A stretch of DNA of 64,000 bases from an uncultured Anaerolineae bacterium (GCA_905479495.1 CAJQMR010000002.1:248001-312000), one strand, 5' to 3'. Counted from the stretch's first letter, positions 52,739 through 62,106 are shown. Made by a program: numbers and translations. Notes: generated by a model from the sequence alone, not told the origin.

Positions 52739-55255
52739 ATGTTAGACACCGATGGCAAATTTTATTTGGGCCGCGTCGTAGACGCGAAAACGAACGAAAA
52801 AACTGAGCAACCCCTGTTGTACGATCCCGATGATTTGGTGACCCATGCTGTGGTTGTGGGCATGACTGGCTCCGGCAAAACGGGCCTGTGCCTGGACTTG
52901 CTGGAAGAAGCGGCGTTGAACAACGTGCCTGCTCTGATGATCGATCCCAAAGGGGACATCACCAACGCACTGATGCACTTCCCCGACTTGGCTCCGGCTG
53001 ACTTCCAGCCGTGGGTGAATGCCAATGAGGCGCGGCGTGAGGGAAAAACAGTCGAGCAGGCGGCAGAAGAAACGGCCGCTCTTTGGCGCAATGGGTTAGC
53101 CGACTGGGAAATCACGCCAGACCGTCTGCAAAAGCTCAAGGACTCCGCCCAGTTTGCCATCTACACCCCCGGCTCCGACGCGGGGCTGCCCGTCTCTATT
53201 TTGGCTTCGCTCAAAGCGCCTGACATTCCCTGGGAGAGCAACCGCGAGCTGCTGCGCGAGAAAATTTCCGGCACTGTGACCGCTTTGCTGGGGTTGGTCG
53301 GGCTAAAGGATATCGATCCAGTGCGGGCACGAGAGCACATTTTGCTGGCCAATATTTTTGAACACGCCTGGAGCCAGGGGCAGGATTTGGACCTGGCCAG
53401 CCTGATTATGCAGACGCAGGCCCCGCCGTTTACCAAGCTGGGCGTCTTCGATGTGAACACCTTCTTCCCGGAAAAAGATCGCTTTGAACTGGCGATGATG
53501 TTGAACAATATTTTGGCTTCCCCGGCTTTCCAAGCCTGGATTGAGGGCGAGCCGTTGGATGTGGCCAGTTTGTTGTATACACCAGACGGCCGTTCCCGGC
53601 ACACCATCTTCTACATTGCCCACCTTTCCGAAGCGGAACGCATGTTTTTTGTGACCTTGCTCTATTCGGCCGTGGAGTCCTGGATGCGAGCGCAGAAGGG
53701 CAGCACCACGTTGCGCGCCCTGGTCTACTTCGATGAAATTTTTGGCTATTTGCCGCCTACCGCCAATCCGCCCTCCAAAGAGCCGATGCTGCGCATGTTG
53801 AAGCAGGCCCGTGCTTTTGGCGTGGGGATGGTCCTGGCCACGCAAAACCCGGTTGATGTGGATTACAAGGCGCTGTCCAATGCCGGGACGTGGTTTATTG
53901 GCAAGTTGGGCACAGAGCAGGACAAGGCGCGTTTGCTGGATGGCTTGACGACGGCGGCCAGCGGCGGCTTCGACCGGCGCGTCTACGATGATTTGATTTC
54001 GGCGTTGGGTAAGCGCGTTTTCTTGCTGCGCAACGTGCACGACAAGCAGCCGTCGTTGTTCCAAACCCGCTGGGCGATGAACTATTTGGCGGGGCCAGTA
54101 ACGCGGGACCAGATTCCGGCGTTGAATAAGTTGGCGGGGATCGGTGATCAGTTATCAGTAATCAGTGATCAGTTATCGGTGAGCGGTGAGCAGTTGGCGG
54201 CGACGACGCCTGCGCTTGAAACTGCCCAATCTCCAATTTCTGGTCTCCAATCTCCAAACTTGCCCGGCGAAGGTGCCAAACCCGCCGTTCCTGGCCGAAC
54301 GGAAGAGTATTTCTTGCCACAAAATTTGACCTTAAGCGAAGCGGCGAAGCGTGACGGCCGTTCCCTGCCTGCCTCTGCTCAATCTGCCGGAATCTTGTAC
54401 CGGCCTGTGCTCGTGGCCCAGGCCAGCGTGAGTTTTAATAACCGTCGCTACAATTTGGATCATGAAGTGTGGCAAACGGCCGTTGTCCCCCAACCGGATC
54501 GGCGTGGCGTGGTGCGTTGGCAAGATTTTGAAGCTGCACAAATTGATGGTCGCCAGCTCGATCGTGTCCCGGTTCTGGATGCCCGCTTCCAAATGCTGGA
54601 AGCGCCATTTGATGATTCTAAAACCATCACCGTCATGAAGCGGGATTTTGAAGATTGGGTTTACCGCAGCCTGGAAGTGGAAGTGAAGGCCAATGAAGAA
54701 CTCAAAATTTATGGTGGCCCCAACGTCTCCGAGCAGGAATTTGCTGAACAGTGTGCTGACGCCGCTAAAGAAGCCGCCGAAGCCGAAAGCAAGAAGGTAG
54801 CGGAGCAATACGAAAAGAAAATCGACTCTGTAGAAGATAAGCTGAAAAAGGAAGAACGCGAGCTGGCTGAAGATGAAGCTGAATATTCGCAGCGCAAGCG
54901 GGAAGAAGCGGTGACCCATGCCGAGACGCTGTTCAGTCTGTTCAGCAAGCGGCGGCGCAGCGTCTCATCCTCCATGACCAAGCGGCGCATGACGGCCAAA
55001 GCCAAAGCCGATATTGAAGAATCCAAGGATCAGATCGAAGATTACCAAAAGGAAATGGCCGAACTGGAGCAAGAAGCAGAAGATGCGCTGCAAGAAATTC
55101 AGGAAAAATGGACAGCCATTGCCCAGGACACAACGACCATTCCCGTTACGCCCACCAAAAGTGGCATCAACGTCACCCTGTTTGGCGTGGCCTGGCTGCC
55201 CCACCACATCGTTCAGGTGGATGATGATTTTGTTTTGCTGCCTGGCTATGCCTAA
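52739..55255 (+). CDS. HerA-like ATPase with C-terminal coiled coil
   Basis: 838 residues. Walker A is GMTGSGKTGLC (about 42-52), Walker B probably ALVYFDEIFGYLP, and LATQNPVDVDYKAL is a HerA/TraG-type sensor stretch. This part (about 1-460) resembles HerA/VirD4-like DNA-translocating or pumping ATPases. A repeat-derived insert at about 472-510 includes GDQLSVISDQLSVSGEQL. Residues about 690-800 are a charged coiled coil (EKKIDSVEDKLKKEERELAE). GGAGG stands upstream of the ATG. It is followed by genes for two small proteins and a PLD-family protein. The role is unknown; DNA or protein transfer, or DNA repair, is possible. Confidence 0.75.
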   Translation: MLDTDGKFYLGRVVDAKTNEKTEQPLLYDPDDLVTHAVVVGMTGSGKTGLCLDLLEEAALNNVPALMIDPKGDITNALMHFPDLAPADFQPWVNANEARREGKTVEQAAEETAALWRNGLADWEITPDRLQKLKDSAQFAIYTPGSDAGLPVSILASLKAPDIPWESNRELLREKISGTVTALLGLVGLKDIDPVRAREHILLANIFEHAWSQGQDLDLASLIMQTQAPPFTKLGVFDVNTFFPEKDRFELAMMLNNILASPAFQAWIEGEPLDVASLLYTPDGRSRHTIFYIAHLSEAERMFFVTLLYSAVESWMRAQKGSTTLRALVYFDEIFGYLPPTANPPSKEPMLRMLKQARAFGVGMVLATQNPVDVDYKALSNAGTWFIGKLGTEQDKARLLDGLTTAASGGFDRRVYDDLISALGKRVFLLRNVHDKQPSLFQTRWAMNYLAGPVTRDQIPALNKLAGIGDQLSVISDQLSVSGEQLAATTPALETAQSPISGLQSPNLPGEGAKPAVPGRTEEYFLPQNLTLSEAAKRDGRSLPASAQSAGILYRPVLVAQASVSFNNRRYNLDHEVWQTAVVPQPDRRGVVRWQDFEAAQIDGRQLDRVPVLDARFQMLEAPFDDSKTITVMKRDFEDWVYRSLEVEVKANEELKIYGGPNVSEQEFAEQCADAAKEAAEAESKKVAEQYEKKIDSVEDKLKKEERELAEDEAEYSQRKREEAVTHAETLFSLFSKRRRSVSSSMTKRRMTAKAKADIEESKDQIEDYQKEMAELEQEAEDALQEIQEKWTAIAQDTTTIPVTPTKSGINVTLFGVAWLPHHIVQVDDDFVLLPGYA

Positions 55256-55291
55256 AAACGAAAAGCGGAACACAGAGTTACGCTGAGAAGG

Positions 55292-55351
55292 CACAGAGTA
55301 TCACAGAGATTTTCTCTGCGAAGCTCTGCGAAATCTCTGTGATACTCTGTG
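55292..55351 (+). terminator. Perfect 21-bp hairpin of CACAGAG words
   Basis: Arm 55292-55312 starts CACAGAGTATCACAGAG and pairs perfectly with 55331-55351. The loop holds TCTCTGCG and CTCTGCG words. It lies between the HerA-like gene and the next small gene. Confidence 0.65.
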
Positions 55352-55375
55352 TTCCTGATTTGAAATTCTAAATTT

Positions 55376-55840
55376 ATGCAACCATTATCAAACGAAAAAG
55401 TTACAGACGTTGGCCAAGCGCGGTTGAAGCGCTGGTTTGAGCCGATTTTGGAACGCCCAGGCTGGCGCAGTCATTTGGCGGATGCGCAGGCGGAGCAGCT
55501 TCTGGCCTGGGGGCTGGCGCTGGTGGAGCAAACGGCCGTTCGCACCCAGCAACTCCCCGATGAAGATGCCGACCCTGTGCTGGAAAAAGATAGTACGGCC
55601 GTTCGCCTCATCATGGCAGGCGTCAATGACCTTGTCGGCACGATTGGCCAGCCGCCTGCATTTGATCTGGTGGATGACATCATGACGCGTGTGCTGAAAA
55701 ATTTGCGCTGGCTCACCAACCAGCCGCTGCGCCCCGATAATTTGCGCCGCGTCAGCCAGTTCAACCAGGCTCGCGACGCCGAGGATCGTGACGCTGCCTT
55801 CCAATATCTACTGGCGCTTATCCAAACGGATGCCGCTTGA
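55376..55840 (+). CDS. Uncharacterised helical protein
   Basis: 154 residues, no membrane segment. Predicted mainly helical, with LLAWGLALVEQTAV, LIMAGVNDLVGTI and a C-terminal DRDAAFQYLLALIQ. The first ATG lies 24 bases after the hairpin repeat with no clear ribosome site. I do not recognise the family. It is followed after 18 bases by the DUF5946-like gene, and shares strand and spacing with the HerA-like gene. Two ACGGCCGT copies lie inside. Confidence 0.6.
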   Translation: MQPLSNEKVTDVGQARLKRWFEPILERPGWRSHLADAQAEQLLAWGLALVEQTAVRTQQLPDEDADPVLEKDSTAVRLIMAGVNDLVGTIGQPPAFDLVDDIMTRVLKNLRWLTNQPLRPDNLRRVSQFNQARDAEDRDAAFQYLLALIQTDAA

Positions 55841-55858
55841 GTTCACCCCGATTCCCTC

Positions 55859-56308
55859 ATGACCAAATCTTCACCAACGGTGTGCTGCCCAGAATGTGGG
55901 GGGCAATTTACAGCCGAGGAAACCTGCATTGACCATTATCACGCTTGCCTGGCACTTGAATACACGGATTCAGCTTATTTTGGGCCAGTGCATCATTTTA
56001 CTGTGCTGGCCTACAAGCTCCAGCACCCTAGCCAGCTTTCCGCCGCTGGTTGGCAGGCCATGCGCCAGCTGCTTGGACGATTTCTCGACGAGGATATTTC
56101 TCCGGCCAGAATGCGGCAGTTGCTTCAACGGCAAATGCAAAACAAATCGTTCAGCATGGTAAAAGGTACACCTGCTGTACAGCCCACCTGGACCTGGCGC
56201 AAAACGGTTATGGATGTGCGGTTAGCTGATCCCATAACGTACTGCGCCGATGTGCGCGCCTGGGCCGAAGCGGTTTACCAGGACATTCAACAAAAGGAAG
56301 TTTCATGA
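55859..56308 (+). CDS. DUF5946-like zinc-binding protein
   Basis: 149 residues. An N-terminal CCPECGGQF with a later C-x-D-H-Y-H-A-C stretch gives Cys and His for a possible zinc site. Next comes FGPVHHFTVLAYKLQHPSQLS, typical of the DUF5946 type. The rest is helical. Function is unknown. Its last four bases overlap the PLD gene (ATGA), so they are coupled. Confidence 0.6.
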   Translation: MTKSSPTVCCPECGGQFTAEETCIDHYHACLALEYTDSAYFGPVHHFTVLAYKLQHPSQLSAAGWQAMRQLLGRFLDEDISPARMRQLLQRQMQNKSFSMVKGTPAVQPTWTWRKTVMDVRLADPITYCADVRAWAEAVYQDIQQKEVS

Positions 56309-57402
56309 ACAAAAAAGCTGGCGGTGCGATTCTCGTGCTGATTTTAGCCGTTTTATCGGTGATTTTTGGGCAGGATTTTTTACAACAGTTTGGGCTAGAC
56401 CAGGGGGAGCCGCTGCTTGAGCCGGTAACAGACCCGGCCGCACCTGCGGACTGGTACGAAATTTACTTCACCAATCCAACCTGCCCCCCTGAAGCGGACC
56501 GCGTAGGCGGGCTGGATGAGGATATTGCCAGCGACATGCTTTCGGCGGAGGTGCGCGTGGATATTGCCGCCTACGATTTGGATGTGGAGCCAATCGTGCA
56601 GGCGCTCATTGATCTGGAAGAACGCGGCGTTGAAGTGCGCGTGGTGACAGACACAGACAATGCCTCACTAAGCAGCATCAACCGGCTGCGGCGCAATGGC
56701 ATCAGCGTGGTGGAGGATAAGCGATCAGCATTGATGCACGATAAGTTTGTGGTGATAGACGGCCGTATTACCTGGCTCGGTTCGATGAATTTCACTACGA
56801 ACGGTGTTTACTGCAACAACAACAATATCGTGCGCATCGCCTCGCCCCGTTTGGCCGCCAACTACACCGCCGAAATGGACGAGATGTATGATGACAGCCT
56901 GTTTGGCCCCGATTCGCCGCAAAACACGCCCAACGAAGCGCTTTCCATTGGCGGCATTGAAGTAGAAAATTATATGGGTCCCGAGCGGGAGATTGCCCCC
57001 ATTATTTCGCGCCGCCTGGCCAGCGCCGAGCGAGAGATTTTGTTTATGGCCTTCTCTTTTACGAACGACCAAATTGGCGAAACCGTGCTGGGCCGGGCTG
57101 ATGCCGGGGTCATCGTGCGTGGTGTTTTTGAGTCTGTCGGTTCCGATACACCATTTAGTTACTACACGCCGCTGGCGCAGGCGCGGCTGGCCAATATTGC
57201 TGTGCGTACCGACGGCAATCCCCAGGTGATGCACCACAAAGTGTTCATCATCGACCGCAGCACGGTCATTTTTGGTTCGTTTAACTTCAGCGATAATGCC
57301 AACCGCAGCAACGATGAAAATCTGCTTATTGTGCATGACCCCACCTTTGCCAGCTATTTCATTGAAGAGTTTGAAACGATCTGGGCCGAAGCAGGTGAGT
57401 AG
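56305..57402 (+). CDS. Secreted or membrane-anchored phospholipase D-family protein
   Basis: 365 residues. An N-terminal helix (about 5-25) is followed by two PLD catalytic motifs, HDKFVVID (about 145) and HHKVFIID (about 310). Each has the HxKxxxxD pattern with a downstream GSxNF (LGSMNF, FGSFNF). Enzymes of this fold cut phosphodiesters in lipids or nucleic acids, working as two paired HKD sites. The N-terminal helix puts the enzyme outside the membrane, which favours a nuclease or phospholipase acting there. It overlaps the preceding gene by four bases. Confidence 0.85.
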   Translation: MNKKAGGAILVLILAVLSVIFGQDFLQQFGLDQGEPLLEPVTDPAAPADWYEIYFTNPTCPPEADRVGGLDEDIASDMLSAEVRVDIAAYDLDVEPIVQALIDLEERGVEVRVVTDTDNASLSSINRLRRNGISVVEDKRSALMHDKFVVIDGRITWLGSMNFTTNGVYCNNNNIVRIASPRLAANYTAEMDEMYDDSLFGPDSPQNTPNEALSIGGIEVENYMGPEREIAPIISRRLASAEREILFMAFSFTNDQIGETVLGRADAGVIVRGVFESVGSDTPFSYYTPLAQARLANIAVRTDGNPQVMHHKVFIIDRSTVIFGSFNFSDNANRSNDENLLIVHDPTFASYFIEEFETIWAEAGE

Positions 57403-57529
57403 GTCAATTTTCTAAAATTGACCAACGGCCGCAGATTAGAACATGGTAATTACCTGATGGAAATGACTGGAACAACGGCCGTTTCCGCTATAATGGCCGC
57501 TGACTTTAAACCGATTCGCTGAGAGACTT

Positions 57530-59428
57530 ATGCAAGCAACAGCCCCACAACCGATGACGAATAACGGCCGTTCCCGCCGGAATCTCGCCTTCTTTTTCGC
57601 GCCCCCTCTGGCAGCTTTTCTGCTGCTCTTTGTGGCTCTGGCTATTGTGTTGGTGAGCTACCAGAGTCGGCATAACGGCCGTATCTTCACCGGCATCAGC
57701 GTCATGGGCGTGGACCTTAGCGGCCTGGAAATGGCTGAGGCTGAAGCCGCCCTCAGCCAGAATTTCAGCTACGCCACCAGCGAACAAATCACCTTTGTCG
57801 ATCCCGAAACACAGATAGCGTTCGCCAAAACGCCCAGCGAATTGGGGCTTACGTTTGACGTGAGCCAAACCGTGCAGGCCGCTTATGATTTGGGCCGCAC
57901 GGGTGGTCCATTTAAGCAGGCGCGGGAGATGTTTGATAGCTGGTATTACGGCCGTTCCCTCTCCCCGGTTTTGGTTTTAGACGAAAGCCAATTGGACAAC
58001 AGTCTGGCCCAACTAGCCGCCGAAATTAACAAACCCCCAGTCAGCGCCGCCTTTAATTTGAGCGGTAGTGACACCAGCTATGCGGTGGGGCAGCCGGGTC
58101 GCTTTGTCGATGTGGCCGACGTGCGCAATCGGGTTATTAGCCCGCTTACCAGCTTCCGTCCGGCGGAAGTAGAGCTGTTGGTGCATGAAATTGCCCCCGC
58201 CGTCTATGATGCCGGGGATGCCGCCGCCGAGATTCAGCAGGTGCTGGGCAGCCCCATCACCTTTTACCTGGAAGAGCCGCTGGACAATCTCGATCTGGCC
58301 CCCATCACCCTGAGCAACAGCGAACTGGCTGCCTGGGTGCGGGTAGAAGTGAACGAAGCCGCTGACGGCAGTCGTGCCCACAATGTGTTTGTTGATGAAA
58401 ATGCGCTGCGCCACTGGCTGCGCCAATTTGAAGACCAGATTTACCGTGAACCGGTCAATGCCCGTTTCTACTTTGATGATGGCACGCAGGAACTGGTTCT
58501 GGTGGCGCCGCATGTAAACGGCCGTGAACTGGACATCGACGCCACCATTGACCAGTTTAAGGCGCAGGTAAACACCCCCAATCGCTCTGTGCCCTTTGTG
58601 GTAAAGGATATTGTGCCATTGGCCAACGCCAACGCTACCGCTGCCGACTTGGGCATCACTGAGCTTATTACCGAGACGACGACCTGGTTTTCTGGCTCGT
58701 CTGATGCTCGCAAGCACAACATTGCCACCGCTGCCGCCAACTTTTACGGCATTGTGGTTGCCCCCTACGAGGAATTTTCCTTCAATAAATATTTGGGCAG
58801 TATCACCGAGGCGGATGGCTACACCGAAGGCTTGATCATCGTCGGCGGCCAGACCATTCCCGGCGTGGGCGGCGGCGTGTGCCAGGTAAGCACCACGCTG
58901 TACCAAACCGCCTTCTTTGCCGGTTTCCCCATCGAGGAGCGGCTGCCGCATGGCTACATGTTGGGCTACTATCGGGATGGGGCAGGGCACGGCATGGATG
59001 CCACCGTTTTTAACGATGGCACAATCAATGTGGATATGAAATTTATCAACAATACACCGTATCATTTGCTCATCGAAAATTATTTCAGTGAGGAAAATCA
59101 AGCATTGACCTTTAAGTTCTACAGCACCAGCTTGGGTCGTACCGTGGTGAAGGAAGACCCGGTTTTTGCCAACATCACCGAGGTTCCGGGGCCAGAGCAG
59201 GATCGCTGGGAATATGTGGAAACGGTGGAACCGGGCACGGTGGAAAAGATCGACTGGGCCACCGAGGGGGCCGATGTCTCCATCCGGCGCATTGTCTACA
59301 ATGCCGATGGGGTTATTATTGAAGACCGAACTTTTGTGAGTAACTACATCCCGGTGCCCAATGTGTTCCACTATGGCCCGGACGTGGAACCGTACAGCTA
59401 TGATCTGGTGCCGGAAGACGACCATTAA
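57530..59428 (+). CDS. VanW-family membrane protein
   Basis: 632 residues. One helix (about 25-47) follows a basic start. Two peptidoglycan-binding-like domains (about 60-330) lead to the VanW domain (about 385-520) with GGQTIPGVGGGVCQVSTTL and HGYMLGYYRDGAGHGMDATV. VanW proteins are found with vancomycin resistance genes and in many envelopes; their reaction is uncertain. It probably acts on the outer side of the membrane. ATG 57530 lacks a strong ribosome site. It carries five in-frame ACGGCCGT copies (NGR, TAV and similar). Confidence 0.88.
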   Translation: MQATAPQPMTNNGRSRRNLAFFFAPPLAAFLLLFVALAIVLVSYQSRHNGRIFTGISVMGVDLSGLEMAEAEAALSQNFSYATSEQITFVDPETQIAFAKTPSELGLTFDVSQTVQAAYDLGRTGGPFKQAREMFDSWYYGRSLSPVLVLDESQLDNSLAQLAAEINKPPVSAAFNLSGSDTSYAVGQPGRFVDVADVRNRVISPLTSFRPAEVELLVHEIAPAVYDAGDAAAEIQQVLGSPITFYLEEPLDNLDLAPITLSNSELAAWVRVEVNEAADGSRAHNVFVDENALRHWLRQFEDQIYREPVNARFYFDDGTQELVLVAPHVNGRELDIDATIDQFKAQVNTPNRSVPFVVKDIVPLANANATAADLGITELITETTTWFSGSSDARKHNIATAAANFYGIVVAPYEEFSFNKYLGSITEADGYTEGLIIVGGQTIPGVGGGVCQVSTTLYQTAFFAGFPIEERLPHGYMLGYYRDGAGHGMDATVFNDGTINVDMKFINNTPYHLLIENYFSEENQALTFKFYSTSLGRTVVKEDPVFANITEVPGPEQDRWEYVETVEPGTVEKIDWATEGADVSIRRIVYNADGVIIEDRTFVSNYIPVPNVFHYGPDVEPYSYDLVPEDDH

Positions 59429-59542
59429 GCGTTTTTAAAAAGAATCTTATCAGCAGATCTCGCAGAACCTGTCCTGAGCGAAGCCGAAGGATTGAATAGA
59501 TTATTATCTGCGAAATCTGCGAAATCTTTGATTATTTTCTCT

Positions 59543-61072
59543 GTGACCAAACTTCCTCGACTTATACTGCAAATAGTTTTTTTGGTGGCTGGTGGCTTGT
59601 TGCTGGTTGCTTGCCAGCCGGATGTGATGGTGACGCCAACGGCCGTTTCCCAAACCACCCTATCCCCCACAGCAACCCCTACACTCGCGCCGACTGATGT
59701 GCCAACGGCCGTTCCAAGCGCCACGACTTCCCCAACCATAACCTCCACAACCACGCCCGTTCCGTTGCCCGCGGTCACGCTGGCGGTGCCGCGCGGTCGT
59801 GCTGAGTTCATTAACGAGCTGCGCCGGGTGCAAACCGAGGTCATTGGTCTGGTGGAGACGCAGCAGCAATTGCTGACCTTCCCCCGCCTGGATGATCCAG
59901 AATGGGCTGGGGATGTGGCCGTGCAGGCGGCGTTTATCCAGGCCAATCGACTGGCGCTGGAGAGTTTGACATTACCGACCGCTGGCCAAAATATGGTTGT
60001 GCCGCTGCAAACGGCCGTTCTCGCCTGTGAAGAGGCCGCCCTGGCCGAAGATTTAGAGGGTTTGGCGAATTGTTTGGTTGGCTTGCAGGCGGTTTCATTT
60101 GGCAATGGTGGTGGGAATGGCGGAACGGCCGTTGCCAATCCCAACGTTGTCACGCCTATCCCGCTCGTAGGCTGCAGCCAGACCAGCGTCGGTTTTGTGC
60201 CGCTCACTGATTTGGGCACAGCGCTGCACATGGGCGCGTCAGGCGGCCTCTACCCTGATGGCCAAAACACGCCCCCCGCTGATCATCTCGCTGCTGGCTT
60301 GGCCCAGGCGCAAGCCAGCCAGCCGCTTGCCGCCGATGGCTCGCCGTCTGACGATGGCAAAATCGGTTTCATCTCTGTGGGCATGTCCAATGCGGCGCTG
60401 GAGTTCAACGCCTTTTTGCGGCTGGCCAACGACGATCCGGCCAAAAACGACTCAGTTGTCATCGTGAACGGGGCGCAGGGCGGCTGGACCTCCAACAAGT
60501 TGGCGGAAGATCCTAACGCAGAATACTGGCAGGTGCTGGACCAACGGCTGACGGACAATGGCCTGACGCCGGATCAGGTGCAGGTGGTCTGGCTCAAGGA
60601 AGCGCGGGGTGGGGTGAAAAACGAACCGTTCCCCCAGGAGCCGCAAATTTTGCAGGCGCAGCTGCAAACCATCGTCCAGACGATACAGGCGCGCTACCCC
60701 AATGTGAAAATTGTCTATCTCGCCAGCCGCATCTACGGCGGCTATGCCACCGGGCCGCTTAACCCGGAACCGATTGCCTACCATTCCGGTTTTGCCGTGA
60801 AGTGGCTCATCGAGGCCCAGATCAACGATGAGCCGCAGCTAAACTACGACCCGGCGCAGGGTGAGGTTACCGCGCCCTGGCTGGCCTGGGGGCCGTACTT
60901 CTGGGCTGACGGCCTGACGCCGCGCAGCGACGGTCTCACCTGGGCCTGCGACGAGTTTGCCGACGACGGCACCCATCCCGGCGACCCCGCCCGCGACAAG
61001 GTGGCAAATATGCTCCTAGACTTTTTCAAAACGGATGAAACAGCGAGAGTGTGGTTTTTAGGGGGAGAGTAA
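59543..61072 (+). CDS. Lipoprotein with SGNH-hydrolase-like domain
   Basis: About 509 residues from GTG 59543, which gives a clean lipoprotein signal (VTKLPRLIL to LLLVAC). An upstream TTG at 59492 would begin inside a repeat. A Thr/Pro-rich linker (about 25-75) is followed by a helical part and a C-terminal domain with ISVGMSNAALEF, NGAQGG and DGTHPGDPA, resembling the GDSL/SGNH blocks (Ser in GMSN, Asp and His in DGTHP). It may be an esterase acting on cell-wall or extracellular polysaccharide. The catalytic Ser is uncertain. Confidence 0.7.
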   Translation: MTKLPRLILQIVFLVAGGLLLVACQPDVMVTPTAVSQTTLSPTATPTLAPTDVPTAVPSATTSPTITSTTTPVPLPAVTLAVPRGRAEFINELRRVQTEVIGLVETQQQLLTFPRLDDPEWAGDVAVQAAFIQANRLALESLTLPTAGQNMVVPLQTAVLACEEAALAEDLEGLANCLVGLQAVSFGNGGGNGGTAVANPNVVTPIPLVGCSQTSVGFVPLTDLGTALHMGASGGLYPDGQNTPPADHLAAGLAQAQASQPLAADGSPSDDGKIGFISVGMSNAALEFNAFLRLANDDPAKNDSVVIVNGAQGGWTSNKLAEDPNAEYWQVLDQRLTDNGLTPDQVQVVWLKEARGGVKNEPFPQEPQILQAQLQTIVQTIQARYPNVKIVYLASRIYGGYATGPLNPEPIAYHSGFAVKWLIEAQINDEPQLNYDPAQGEVTAPWLAWGPYFWADGLTPRSDGLTWACDEFADDGTHPGDPARDKVANMLLDFFKTDETARVWFLGGE

Positions 61073-61109
61073 GCGGGAGATAATATGGCTATACTGATTG
61101 AATGAGCAG

Positions 61110-61451
61110 TTAATTGATAACTTCAACCTCAACTGCGTTCTCGCGGAAATTTATTGGGATTTCCAGAAGACCCCATGAATGACACTCTAGGGTTAGCTCT
61201 CGATTTTCCAAAAACACGACAAAGCCACACTGAACATTCTTGCATTTGCCGATAACAAGAGGCTTATCACACACAATTCGCTTAGAAGGAACAGATGGAT
61301 GGTGCACAGTTATAAAATAACCAGCGCCGGCGTTGTTTTTAAAAGAGACTAATTCTGTGGTGTCAAGTATGATTTTTAACTGGTCCAATGGGATGTGAGG
61401 TTTGACCAGAATCTCAACTACTTGACGCTCGAAATTTTTAAAAACAGTCAT
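61110..61451 (-). CDS. Third gene of the HicAB operon, unknown function
   Basis: 113 residues. The text is beta-rich with two Cys (GKCKNVQC and LECHSWG). It starts eight bases after the hicB stop and follows it on the same strand, so it is probably cotranscribed. No signal or membrane segment. It has AT-richer codons and no ACGGCCGT. No family is recognised. Confidence 0.55.
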   Translation of the reverse strand: MTVFKNFERQVVEILVKPHIPLDQLKIILDTTELVSFKNNAGAGYFITVHHPSVPSKRIVCDKPLVIGKCKNVQCGFVVFLENRELTLECHSWGLLEIPINFRENAVEVEVIN

Positions 61452-61459
61452 TCGCTTCG

Positions 61460-61792
61460 TTAATCTTGGTGAGCTAACTTGGTGCTGGCTAAGCGGTTGA
61501 GGCTAATACCTGCTTCGGCCGCTTCCAGAACCAAACGGCGGTGCAGGTCTGGGGGAATGCGTACCAAAAACTTGCCGCTATATTGCCTAACTGCTATCGG
61601 GTCTGGCACATCTTCTCCATTTGCTGCCATGTCAGCAACCACATCAGCGACAACCTGCCGAATGCCATGCAGCGCTTCCTCTGGCGATTCATCTAGCCAG
61701 CTCAGGCTTGGAAATTCAGCACAAAGCCCTACATATTCTTCATCTTCTTCTGACCAGGTAACGCGGTAGGTATAACGATCTTGGTTTAGCAT
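61460..61792 (-). CDS. hicB: HicB-family antitoxin
   Basis: 110 residues. The N-terminal half, beginning YTYRVTWSEEDEEYVGLCAE and ending FPSLSWLDESPEEAL, is the HicB partial RNase H-like fold. The C-terminal part (LVRIPPDLHRRLVLEA, ISLNRLASTKLA) is a ribbon-helix-helix DNA-binding domain. It neutralises HicA and represses the operon. It starts four bases after the hicA stop. Confidence 0.88.
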   Translation of the reverse strand: MLNQDRYTYRVTWSEEDEEYVGLCAEFPSLSWLDESPEEALHGIRQVVADVVADMAANGEDVPDPIAVRQYSGKFLVRIPPDLHRRLVLEAAEAGISLNRLASTKLAHQD

Positions 61793-61796
61793 TGCT

Positions 61797-62039
61797 TTAT
61801 TTCCCCAATTTATCCACAGCTTTCAACACTTGTCGAACTTGATATGCTTTGGCATTTCCTTTGCTATTCTGAATATTAACGCGTGGATCGCCTCGCCAGG
61901 GTGTTTTATAAGCTCGATGGCTGCTGCCGCTTTGACGTGGCTCACCAAAATAATAATCACACACTTTGCAAAGGTCGGTGAAACGAACCCCTTGGGGATT
62001 TTGCCGCATTTTCGCCACGATACGTTCAACAGAAGCCAT
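61797..62039 (-). CDS. hicA: HicA-family toxin (mRNA interferase)
   Basis: 80 residues. The C-terminal half has GSSHRAYKTPWRGDPRVNI, with the family's His in SSHRAY, and continues KAYQVRQVLKAVDKLG. HicA degrades mRNA through a double-stranded RNA-binding-like fold. ATG 62039 is chosen as the start; an in-frame start 11 codons upstream would lie in the promoter. A 14-bp palindrome covers the start, and the predicted -10 is so close that the transcript may be leaderless. Confidence 0.75.
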   Translation of the reverse strand: MASVERIVAKMRQNPQGVRFTDLCKVCDYYFGEPRQSGSSHRAYKTPWRGDPRVNIQNSKGNAKAYQVRQVLKAVDKLGK

Positions 62040-62072
62040 ACCATATGGTATCATTATTGGTATCGTTGTCAA
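62038..62072 (-). promoter_or_regulatory. hicAB promoter and operator
   Basis: On the minus strand TTGACA (62072-62067), a 16-base spacer and TACCAT (62050-62045) form a plausible promoter. The palindrome ATACCATATGGTAT (62038-62051) overlaps the -10 and the ATG of hicA. A further ATACCA lies upstream. HicB is the likely binder. Confidence 0.55.
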
Positions 62073-62106
62073 GAAGTAGAAAATCAGTTTTCAGATTTTT
62101 GAATGC

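Noticed and set aside
58013-59425. 470-residue open frame on the minus strand
   Set aside because: It lies wholly opposite the VanW gene, has no ribosome site or recognisable domain, and follows from GC-rich codons.
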